64,000 nucleotides of DNA from positions 3,410,001 through 3,474,000 of the forward strand of contig CM074695.1 in the NCBI GenBank assembly GCA_037367355.1, read 5' to 3'. The DNA is from Neoscytalidium dimidiatum. Lineage: Eukaryota; Ascomycota; Dothideomycetes; Botryosphaeriales; Botryosphaeriaceae. This document shows positions 55,671-64,000 of the stretch, one piece after another (position 1 is the first letter of the stretch; every line of letters starts with the position of its first letter). The notes under the pieces are model-generated. The model had not been told where the DNA came from, did no database searches, and saw only the letters and a list, made by a program, of their open reading frames with translations. A program made the position numbers and the translations under genes.

Positions 55671-56739
55671 TTGTACAAGCGAGACAGAACTGTGCTTTTG
55701 TGGACCTTCAGTAATGATCTAGTTGCTGACACCCAGCAGACTTAGATGTGCCTGCAGGTTTACTAATCATCGATCTTATGCCAGGCACCGATTTAGCAAC
55801 GTTAGGGCAAAGTAAGGGGATGCGTTCGGCAATCGGCAGCTTGGGTTTTCCCAAGGACATTGATCGTAGCTTTGCAGCGGCGACAATATAGGCAAGAGAT
55901 TTTCCCAGAACCGACTCGTTCGTAACCCTACATTAACTGTCGCTGTTTCCTGGCAATCCTTTCCTTGATGCGATATGACTTGATTTCAGGTGACAATACT
56001 TTACCGCTCTGAGCTTTTCGGTAGCCCAAAATTGGGTCCGTCGTGGTGGCCTTAAAACAGCGGCTCGGCTGGAGACTTCACAGCCTGGGAAGATCAGCTC
56101 CAGGTAAATTGTCATTCGTATTGCCTCATTCCTACTTCCTCTCGCCTTCGCGACGCCTGCATGCTAGCAGATGCGGATGAACCCGTATCAGACACATCCG
56201 GATGACATCGTGCGGTCGGGATGATAAAAGTTAAGGCTCTTGCGGTGGTCGATCCTTGTGGGTGTAATCCCGATTACTGCAGTGTCAACATTGCGATTGG
56301 TGCCACTCGCATTCAAAGATTTTCAGAGCATCTTCTCGTCAAGCGACAGAGGACGAAGCAGCTTACTCGCGGTTGATATCGCAAAACAGAGATACTGTTA
56401 CTCATGCCACTGGCCTCAGCGGTTGAGGAGAGCAGGATAAGTGGTCACTTTTCAGCCTTAGGGGGAGATGCATTTAGCCACTTCCGTCCACAAAATCTCG
56501 CTTGGCTTTGGGCTCTTCGTATTAGAGTCACCGCACCGTACGCACGATGCTCAAGATGGCCTTTACGGGCGGCTGTCGATCTCCAAACGTTTCTAGAATA
56601 CCCTGCGGTTCGTGGGGCCCTCCACGCGTAGACATATATAATCGTTGCACTCTTCACTGTTACTTCTATCACCCACAAATCAATTGTCGCATAGTCAATC
56701 ACAATCGCGCCTCAAGCAAACCGCCAACCAACCATCGCA
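55671..56739. other. Intergenic region upstream of the secreted protein gene
   Basis: About 1.07 kb with short frames only. It contains the UTP22 3-prime UTR and, near its right end, a TATA box and an A/C-rich leader for the next gene. Confidence 0.5.
56635..56642 (+). promoter_or_regulatory. TATA box of the secreted protein gene
   Basis: TATATAAT lies 105 bases upstream of the ATG at 56740. The following leader (CACAATCGCG to AACCATCGCA) is typical of highly expressed fungal genes. Confidence 0.6.
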
Positions 56740-57219
56740 ATGAAGTTCTTCGCCCCCGCTCTCGCTCTCGGCTCCGTTGTCTCTGCCGCTGTCATTCCTC
56801 AGCTTCCTGTTGAGCAGGCTTCCATTACCAACCTCTACGCCCGCAAGCTGAACGGCACCACTGTCGAGTAAGTGGATTCTCTCTAATATGCTATAAGGAT
56901 TACCAGTCTAACGAAATTCAGTTCGCTCTCTTTCAAGTTGAGCATCGACGGCAAGGCTCCTTTCGACTGCTCTTCCAGCACCTTCGGCTTCGGCCAGTGC
57001 AACACCACCGACGCTTACTACGGTTTCGGCCTTCAGAACAACGGCACCTCCATCTACACCATTGCCATCTCCAAGGTCCTGGAGAATGGCTACAGCATCT
57101 GGGGTCAGGGTGCCGTCCCCACTTACTGCCACGCCGGCGGCGCAGGACCGAACGACTTTGTCTGCTCCCAGGTCAACAACGCCACTACCTTTAATCTTTC
57201 CTTTGGCGGCACCGCTTGA
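56740..57219 (+). CDS. Small secreted four-cysteine protein, AA1-like candidate
   Basis: Exons 56740-56867 and 56922-57219 (54-base intron, branch CTAAC) encode 141 residues. MKFFAPALALGSVVSAA is a clear signal peptide. The mature chain of about 120 residues has four cysteines (FDCSS, GQCNTT, TYCHAG, FVCSQ) that could form two disulfides, and several N-glycosylation sequons (NGT, NTT, NAT). The pattern of beta-strand-like segments (SLSFKLSIDG, YGFGLQN, YTIAIS, TFNLSFGG) recalls AA1-like (Alt a 1 fold) secreted fungal proteins, but I could not verify membership. A TATA box and a leader typical of strong expression precede it. Wall protein, effector or allergen-like roles are all open. Confidence 0.75.
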
Positions 57220-57838
57220 ATCGCAAAGTCTGGATTGTTAATGTTGTAGCTTTTTGGTCCTTCGTGGATGTTTACGTGACCATCCTCCGCTTCATGTAAA
57301 TACTAAAGTTAATGTGTTATGTTCATATCGTCCAGGTCATATAAAATTGAACAAGTGATTTTGCAAGCAGACAGAGGCTATCAGTGGAGAACTGAGGAAT
57401 GGCATCTGATGCAGACTTCCGTAATAGTACAGTCTCACCCTCTCCTTTTGAAATGTTCTTCATGATATATAGCAGACATCGGTGACTTAAAGGCAGCGCC
57501 ACTTCCTGCACGAGTAAATAATCCATAGTCACTTGACTTGCAAATACCCAATTCTGATTCCGGTTTACAATCGTAGGAAATTATTTCAGGTTGATGTCAG
57601 CACCCGGGGTGGCCGTGGCGTGCTACATCGGGCCCTATCTCACCTTGGGTTTTATCTCCCATGAAACCGATCCGTAGATTCTCTGCATCGTTTTCGCTGG
57701 TGATATCAGGCAACGCGCGGATCCATGCACAGCGCTACTGCTTCATGCTATATACATTGCCCATTCTTGGAGTAAATCGGACAACTTCCCTATGACTTAA
57801 ATACACCATCCACATCCGACTGCAAACTTGAGTCTAAG
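57220..57838. other. Intergenic AT-rich spacer
   Basis: These 619 bases follow the secreted protein gene. Frames are short. No gene or clear promoter element is recognised. Confidence 0.45.
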
Positions 57839-58508
57839 ATGCTGCAAACCAAAAAGTACTTGCACTGCCTCTCAGGAGAGCTCTGTGACATGATTCTGGA
57901 GTAGTATGTATTCATTTGTTCACAGCCGCAACTGCTAAGTCTCGTCACCGGGGACGCGTTCCATAACGGCGTTAGGAATATGCCTCTTGTCAATAAGCAG
58001 CTGTTTCTTGAAGTTATCGAAAGCTTTAAAACCCCATACATAGCACTTCATTTGCGATGCATACCCGGGGACCGAAGGCCACGAGCTGGAACCGTTTCGC
58101 TAGATATGCTGCTTTTCCTTCATAAGCTCGTTTCGAAATATCCTATACCGAGTACCCAGCGTGAGCACGTTCGAGATTCCAAATCGTAGCTCTACATGGG
58201 CTAATTCTGGTAGCGCAGCGCTTGCATGCGAATATCCGCCACCTCTACTTCCCTCGGATGTCGAGTTTTTATTCCATCATAACTTTTCGAATCCACCTCT
58301 TCTTGGGTTTGCTGAGAAGTATTACGTGAACCTACCGAAAGCTACATATGTCCCACAGTTCAGCAGCGAGCTCCTTTGTATGACACTGCTGATCAGCGCA
58401 ACTTGCACGTTGGTGTATGATTTTGAACGTAGGATTCGGCGAGAGCATCACGTCAGACCATTTGTGATCAACTTCTCTAGGATTTCACAAAGAGCAAAAC
58501 GAGAATAG
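57839..58508 (+). pseudogene. Degenerate F-box-like locus
   Basis: From the ATG at 57839 the frame reads LHCLSGELCDMILE, like the F-box start (LPGELRNMIYE) common in fungal proteins. It then meets a TAG at 57902-57904 and continues open as PQLLSLVTGDAFHNG and GVRNMPLVNKQLFLEVIESF, up to 58189. A possible intron starts at the GTGAGC near 58159; after it a different frame (LHANIRHLYFP) and then the frame open to 58508 (RPFVINFSRISQRAKRE) carry protein-like sequence. No single splice pattern I tried joins all pieces without a stop or frameshift. A pseudogene of an F-box-like protein fits best. A fast-evolving gene with unusual splicing is the alternative. Confidence 0.35.
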
Positions 58509-58607
58509 CTTCGCCAGAAGACAATCCATGCAATTTGTTATTTACATGACTTGCCCAATGTCTTTGTTTTCCATCTTCCAATATGCCATGCTGCAACCTG
58601 GGTATGC

Positions 58608-59008
58608 TTAAGCAGCAATGGTGACCTCAACCTCGACACCGGCCTCGATGTTGATAATGATCTGCTTGACGACCTCGGTGGGGGCGTTAAGGCTAATGCT
58701 ATGTCAGTGGCCGATGTGTAAGTTTGCAGGTAGTGTGAGACTCACTCGATAAGGCGCTTGTGGATGCGCATCTCGTAGGTGTCCCAGGTCTTGGAACCTT
58801 CACCGCAAGGAGTCTTGCGGGTGGTGACCTTGAGGTTCTTGGTGGGAAGACGGACGGGGCCCTTGACGCGGAGGTCCTTGTTTTTGGCGCGGTCGATGAG
58901 CTCTTGGCAGACCTTCTCGAGGGATTGAACCTTCCGGGAGGTGAGGGTGATGCGGATCTTGTGGATCTTGGGACCTTCGGCGAAGTCCTTCTCCTTGTTA
59001 TAAGACAT
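58608..59008 (-). CDS. RPS20: Small ribosomal subunit protein uS10 (RPS20)
   Basis: Exons 59008-58746 and 58692-58608 (53-base intron) encode 115 residues. [50 protein letters not shown] and the C-terminal [19 protein letters not shown] are the cytoplasmic uS10 family nearly throughout. The protein lies in the head of the 40S subunit. The second exon restores [12 protein letters not shown]. Length agrees with other fungi (115-121 residues). The gene is divergent from the CUE protein gene. Confidence 0.97.
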
Positions 59009-59490
59009 TTTGGCGATTTGCTGCGGGGCGTAGGGTTAGCGGGCTGCTCGACAAGGGTGCGAATTGGGACAACGCAGGCTCAGATTCGTATGGATGATTG
59101 CGCAGGCGAACTAGGCAACGTACTATAGAGGATGGATTTCCAGTCAAGACTCGGAGGATTCCTCGCGGTTACGTGATGACTGGTAGCAGCAAGTTGGCGC
59201 GGTGTGCTGGAGAGAGAGGTAATGGTGTTGAGCCGGCTTTTTTTGCTGTGTGCGGCGTCGGGAAAATCTTGGCGCGGTAACCCTTTGGGGCTTAGCGCCT
59301 GGCCTTCGACCCTCCACCCCATGCGGTCATATCGTCCTTCAGCCGCATCCTTCTCTTCACCTAACACTCACCGGCTCCTACAAGCGCCCCTATCGGCCCG
59401 GAAATCGGTCCGCTGGCCCTCTCCAAGTCCTCAAACTCTCTCAGATCTGTATTCCACTGCCGTGAACCGACCTACCCACGGGCCTTCAAG
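59009..59490. promoter_or_regulatory. Divergent promoter region of RPS20 and the CUE gene
   Basis: These 482 bases lie between the two start codons. The part next to the CUE gene is pyrimidine-rich. No certain factor site is identified. Confidence 0.4.
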
Positions 59491-61488
59491 ATGGCTCTTC
59501 CGCCACTCGCTCCGTTTCCGCCTGCCGCCCTCCGCCGAGACATTGTGCCTGACGAATGGGACGCTTTCCTAGACGCCTGGATCGCCCTTGTTCAGGCCTA
59601 CTTGCAGCTTTCTGCGAACGATTTCTCCTCGGCCGCTTCGGATGACAGCAGTCTTGTACAATTTCTAATATCTTATTTCCACGAAGCCGCTAGATCTGGA
59701 AGCAATGAACGTCAATTTCAATCGGAGAAGGCCCTTGCTTTGCGCAGACAGGCCTTTCTTCTATCCCACAGACTCCTTTCTGCCCAAAATGTACCTTCAA
59801 GGTTGCTTCAATGGACCTTCCTTTCCGACCTCAGTCATGTGTTTCTACGCAGTGAGCGTTTGAAGGACATGCTGGAGCACCTTTGGAAAAAGAACAGTGA
59901 GAAGATTGAACCAGGCCTGCAGACGTTGAAGGCATCTCTCACCAAGACCTTGGATTCGAGTCGACCTGACGCGGCCGAAGAGAGTCTCAAAGATTTGGTG
60001 CCGCTATTGCACACTTCTCCGGACATCGCCGTTTACTTTATCGCTGGTTCGGACTTCCTCGATGCCCTTTGTGTAGCCTACTCGAAAGCTTCGCCTGGCT
60101 TCCGACCAAAGATAGTCACTGTTGCATCACTAGGCGTCCTGGCTCTTACAAAAGGAGAAAAACCAAAGTTCTCTCTTCTATCGGATACGCTGTACAATCT
60201 CAAGACCAACGCGGAGGACGCACAAAAGTCCGGCCAGACTTCACTTCTGGCAGATCTAGTCACAAATACGCCGATTGTGGCACGTATCAAGCACAGCGGA
60301 GCAGGCGATGAGGGCGTTAGGGTAAAGAACCTTGCGGAATCGTTGACTTCGTTCCGCCAATCAGGTTTAGCACGACCAAAGAAGTTTGTGCGTCGGAAGA
60401 TTGACAAGGGTAAGGGGAAAGCAGCAGAGGACGAGTATGGCCACGAAGCGTTCGGCGAAGTTCATGTGCACCGCATGAGCCTCATTACGCAGATACAAGA
60501 CCTCTTCCCGGATCTCGGTTCAGGCTTCATCGTCAAGTGCCTGGACGAATACAACGACGATGTGGAACAGGTTACCGCGCATCTACTGGACGACTCTCTG
60601 CCCCCGCACCTAATGAGCGCCGACAGGACGGCGCAGCTACCTGTACCTGCTCAGAAACCAAAGAATGTAGCGCCTCACCTCCCGCCTCGATCTACGCCGC
60701 CTCCATCGAGACGCAACGTCTATGATAATGACGAGTTTGACCAGCTCGTCGTCGATGCCTCAAAACTGCACATTGGTCGCAGAAACGAGGCTCTTACGGC
60801 GGACAACCTACTGTCGGACAAAGGCTCAGCACCAAACAAGGCCGCTATCCTCTCGGCGCTCGCAACATTCGACCTTGATGACGACGAGCGCGATGACACG
60901 TACGACGTCGAGGATGTTGGCGGCACGATTGAATCGACTATTCCAGGCAACGACGAGGCTGCAGGGCTACGTGATGACCATATCGAAGAAGCGCTCTTCC
61001 GGGCGTATTCGATGTCCAAGGGGGCTTTCGGCCGTGATGGAGCAACGCGCCGCAGTAGTGCCCGACAGGCGCTGCGCAGCGAGACAGGCATGACTGACGA
61101 GGCAATCGAAGGCTGGGCCAGTATGCTAGCGAGAGATCCACGAAGGCTGAAGAGGCTGGAGGCCAAATTTGCTACCTTTGATGGACAGCAGCAAGAGCTT
61201 GCATCGACGCGGTGGACCGACTCGCCTGCAGAGTCGGGTACGGACACGGACGGAGGTAGCAGAGGCGGACGAGGGGGCAGGGGAGGGGGCAGGGGCAGAG
61301 GAGATGGACGAGGAAGGAGGCGTGGACGCGGTGGTGGTGACGGGCACACGGGGGCAGCGGGGCCGGCGGATGGCAAGGCTACGCAGGTTGCCAGGCAGCG
61401 GAAGGAAGCCAGCAAGGCGTCACGAGCAAACCACAACAGGCGTGAAGGCCGAGCGAGGAAGATGGCGAGGGCCGGTTTCCCGGGCTAG
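59491..61488 (+). CDS. CUE3: CUE-domain protein, Cue3/ASCC2 family
   Basis: A single exon of 665 residues. The N-terminal two-thirds is helical (DEWDAFLDAWIALVQAYLQ; LLHTSPDIAVYFIAGSDFL). A CUE domain lies at about residues 329-372 (SLITQIQDLFPDLG, DDVEQVTAHLLDDSLPPHL), with the FP-type and LL motifs that bind ubiquitin. The C-terminus is acidic, then a Gly/Arg-rich RGG-type region (about 61257-61345), then a basic end (RQRKEASKASRANHNRREGR) shared with Cue3 proteins. Yeast Cue3 (Rqt3) and human ASCC2 belong to the RQT/ASC-1 complex, which uses ubiquitin marks to dismantle collided ribosomes. The family assignment is firm; the function is carried over from homologues. Confidence 0.9.
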   Translation: MALPPLAPFPPAALRRDIVPDEWDAFLDAWIALVQAYLQLSANDFSSAASDDSSLVQFLISYFHEAARSGSNERQFQSEKALALRRQAFLLSHRLLSAQNVPSRLLQWTFLSDLSHVFLRSERLKDMLEHLWKKNSEKIEPGLQTLKASLTKTLDSSRPDAAEESLKDLVPLLHTSPDIAVYFIAGSDFLDALCVAYSKASPGFRPKIVTVASLGVLALTKGEKPKFSLLSDTLYNLKTNAEDAQKSGQTSLLADLVTNTPIVARIKHSGAGDEGVRVKNLAESLTSFRQSGLARPKKFVRRKIDKGKGKAAEDEYGHEAFGEVHVHRMSLITQIQDLFPDLGSGFIVKCLDEYNDDVEQVTAHLLDDSLPPHLMSADRTAQLPVPAQKPKNVAPHLPPRSTPPPSRRNVYDNDEFDQLVVDASKLHIGRRNEALTADNLLSDKGSAPNKAAILSALATFDLDDDERDDTYDVEDVGGTIESTIPGNDEAAGLRDDHIEEALFRAYSMSKGAFGRDGATRRSSARQALRSETGMTDEAIEGWASMLARDPRRLKRLEAKFATFDGQQQELASTRWTDSPAESGTDTDGGSRGGRGGRGGGRGRGDGRGRRRGRGGGDGHTGAAGPADGKATQVARQRKEASKASRANHNRREGRARKMARAGFPG

Positions 61489-64000
61489 GCGTACTGCGGT
61501 CTCCAGGAGGAGCGGGAGCGGAAGCGACGAGGTGGTATCGGAAGCGTCGTGTACAGGCGGATGAAGCCGTGGGAGTAGGCGAAGCTGCATCGAACGGGTA
61601 GAAAGAGAGCAGCGATGCCGGGCCGAGGAAGCCGGTGTGGCAGAAAGTGCATTGCATATACAAGCCAAGTCAGGGCGACGCGGCCGGAGGATCATGCGTT
61701 GTTCAGTGGTATTGGTGATCCTTGGGAGATCTGAGCTGAGGGAGTGGGTGAAGGAGAATGCCGTCGAGCTGGGCTGAGAGGGAGTATACTCCGACTGGCC
61801 AAGCCGTGGTCGCAGACCAGACCTGCATACATTCTGCATGCACGAATGCACATTCGCTTACGCCTTCCTCCTCCCTTCTGATGCCCTTCGTCGTTCCCGC
61901 GCGCCGCCGATGCTGTTGCCTGCCATCCCAATGCCGAGGCTCTTATTCGCTCGTAGCGACTTAGGCGAGCGGTCGAGGCGAGTCTCTCTACGTAAGACGG
62001 AGGAAAGCGTCTCCCCAAGCTCACTGCAACGTTCGCGCCATTCCAGCTGGACGCGAGACAGAAAACGAGCCCGAGGACGAGAGCGAGTGAGTCTTCCGGT
62101 CAGACGTTCAGACGCAAGTTACGGGTTGTGCCAAGGCGTGGTACGTATTTAGTGCTGCTGCTGCTGCAGCATCCCCACACGCGGTGCAATTGGGTGGCAT
62201 CCGGTGTATTTTGGCCACCTAACCGCAGTCGGATGCAGCACAGTCTAAGTATTCGAGTATTGTGCAAGTACTTCAAGCACGCCTTGGCCGCTGAAGCTGG
62301 ATCGCACGAAGATCGAAGTGAGTGAAGCACTGGGGTAGAACAAGCTTTGTGCGGCACAGTCGAGTAGCCGCAGAAACAGGTCGTACAGACGGACCATGTA
62401 CCCGCCAACAGCTGCTCAGTACCTGCATGTCCCGGCGATAACGCCTGCGAATCCGCCGCGTGGCAGCTCAGCACCAGCATCCACACGCGCATTGCAGACG
62501 CAGATGCGGGACGTATCCTGCCTCGCTACCTGGCCCACCTATAGCGTTTTCGCATGTAGGCACCACATTGCACAAAGGGCCAAACCACCGCTGCTTGCTC
62601 ATCCACGCTCGTACCAGGGAAGAGGTCTCGCCTCTCAGCCACTCCGTTGCCCGCGCCTTCTCTTCTCGCCTCCCATCCCCCCAATCTTCCCTTGCGCGAC
62701 AGGAGTCCCACACCACAAGGCCGCCGGTGCAGGCGCGTACCGTCCGCGCAGGATCCATGCCGCAAGGCGACCGCCGTTCGGGGGCGCTGGCCCCCTCCCA
62801 GGAAGCGGGAAGGACCGGCGGGAGGCACCGTCTGTCGCGCTCGGGCCTGCGTACTTCTTCTCCGTATACATTGTCCGCGTCTGCGCGCTGACCTCGTCCC
62901 TTCCTCCGCCCTTTCCTTTGCCCAGCTCCGGACATAAGCGAAACTTCAGCCGTCCGTCATGGTTGACACATGGTCAGGTTACTGCTCGCCTCTGCGTCCT
63001 TGCTGCCTGTGCGTTTTCCTTTCTTTGGGTGCGTGACCGCTTGTCACTGTGCTCAAGCACCATCGGATGCCCGAGGAACCCTCGCAACGAGACCCTTCTG
63101 AGCGTTTCCTCCAGCACGAACCCCCGTCGCGGATCAACGGATGACTCGAGGCCCACAAAAGCCCGTCGGTCGTTAGGAGCGGCGGCGCGCAGCGGCCGGC
63201 CGGCAGACCTGTCACAGATTAGATCCAGACGGCAATCAATCGGATGCATGATTGCGATTGAAGAGCAGAGGCTGCCTCGTCCGGGGGAAAGGGGGAAATA
63301 AGGGCCGGAGGTAGATGATCTCTCAGTCGTGTTTGGGGTGGGCTGCGCGAATGTCTCAGCCCTGTCGTATCCTCCGTGCCCGAGGCCCTGGATGTCGGAG
63401 CAAGTGTTAATGTCTGTGCACGTACGCGTGCGCCGGTGGCTCTGATTGCTTTTTGCTGCTGACTGACTGATGTGGTTCAAGGGGCAGGAGGGGGCATACG
63501 AAATTCGGAAGCGTTGCGATATGACTCTCGACTGATGCCTTCTGTTTCGCCGTCATCGCTGGGCGTTTCCTCAACGCTTAGTTTGAGCTTGCTCTGTGCC
63601 TTAGCGCTCCCGCCATATAGGATGCATAAGATCATCGTGTTAAGGCTGTGGTCAGCCGTGGTCCAGATGCACATTCGTACGTGTAGGATCCAGTCAGCAG
63701 GGCTTCTCGATAAGGTTCTTGCTGTAATTTATTAGCTGTTAATATACTTGCACCCTACGCCTATTCGAGCAGGACCCCGCTGCCGCCTCACTCATTTTCC
63801 TGTTGCTATTACGGTGGCTGATAAACACCTACGACACATTGTATGCAACACACCACGGCGCGACGGTTGGTTGTCCAGCGCAAGAGGAAGTGGGCAGAAA
63901 GCTAAGCGAAAGGTGTAGCAAGAGGCGGCTTCGACGACATCACCGTGCATACGCAGCCTATCAGCTACTGCCCTCAGGAGTCCATTCAGCCCATAGGTAC
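61489..64000. other. 2.5-kb right end without a convincing gene
   Basis: It begins with the 3-prime UTR of the CUE gene. Frames are frequent but biased, the longest being plus strand 62396-63301, rich in Arg, Pro and Ser with no known motif. A CTG tract lies at 62154-62168. A gene could begin beyond the right edge. I support none inside. Confidence 0.45.

Noticed and set aside
62396..63301. Open frame of 301 codons, plus strand
   Set aside because: Composition is Arg/Pro/Ser-rich and no motif is recognisable. Several overlapping frames are equally open, as expected in GC-rich non-coding DNA.
1..64000. tRNA, rRNA, CRISPR or transposon remnants
   Set aside because: By eye I found no tRNA B-box context with a matching A-box, no spaced repeats, no terminal inverted repeats and no transposase or reverse transcriptase motifs. 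A tRNA or repeat-finder run would be decisive.

Overview
The window is nuclear DNA of a filamentous ascomycete (Pezizomycotina). The evidence is the short GT-AG introns of about 46-120 bases with CTRAC-type branch points, the many genes on both strands, and proteins typical of this group (an AcrB homologue, a Nup159-type FG nucleoporin, a short CsbD-like protein). A class Dothideomycetes origin would fit the style of the proteins and the GC-rich spacers, but this is an impression and not a result.

I rebuilt 20 protein genes by joining exons and checking that frames stay open; two of them (the thioesterase and the methyltransferase) have an unsettled exon. From left to right: a proline-rich protein (-); a mitochondrial methylglutaconyl-CoA hydratase-like enzyme (-); acrB (-); a hotdog thioesterase (-) facing a small ETFRF1/LYRM5-type LYR protein (+) that simple ORF finding misses; a SAM methyltransferase (-); the deadenylase Ccr4 (+); a Ubp8-type deubiquitinase (+); the complex I 39/40-kDa subunit NDUFA9 (-) facing proteasome lid subunit Rpn9 (+); a CsbD-like stress protein (+); the ERAD ligase Hrd1 (+); the proteasome beta-2 subunit (-) facing nucleoporin Nup159 (+); a GTPBP1/2-like GTPase (-). 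Then comes about 8.5 kb of GC-rich, repeat-rich DNA (41.0-49.4 kb) that holds one C2H2 zinc-finger gene (-). After it come cystathionine gamma-synthase (-) facing Utp22 (+), a small secreted four-cysteine protein (+), a decayed F-box-like locus, ribosomal protein uS10/RPS20 (-), and a Cue3/ASCC2-type CUE protein (+). The last 2.5 kb shows no convincing gene.

Most genes are housekeeping genes and do not form one pathway. Two loose themes stand out. The first is ubiquitin and proteasome biology (acrB, Ubp8, Rpn9, Hrd1, beta-2, Cue3). The second is mitochondrial metabolism (hydratase, thioesterase, ETFRF1, NDUFA9). Four divergent pairs share short promoters. The clearest regulatory signals are a TGAGTCA box in the promoter of cystathionine gamma-synthase, and a CRE with two STRE-like sites upstream of the CsbD-like gene.

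I found no CRISPR array, transposon gene, rRNA, tRNA or biosynthetic gene cluster. The less usual observations are gene-structure details: a GC-AG intron, 9- and 14-base micro-exons, a frame that is off by one base, an in-frame intron, and a degenerate gene.
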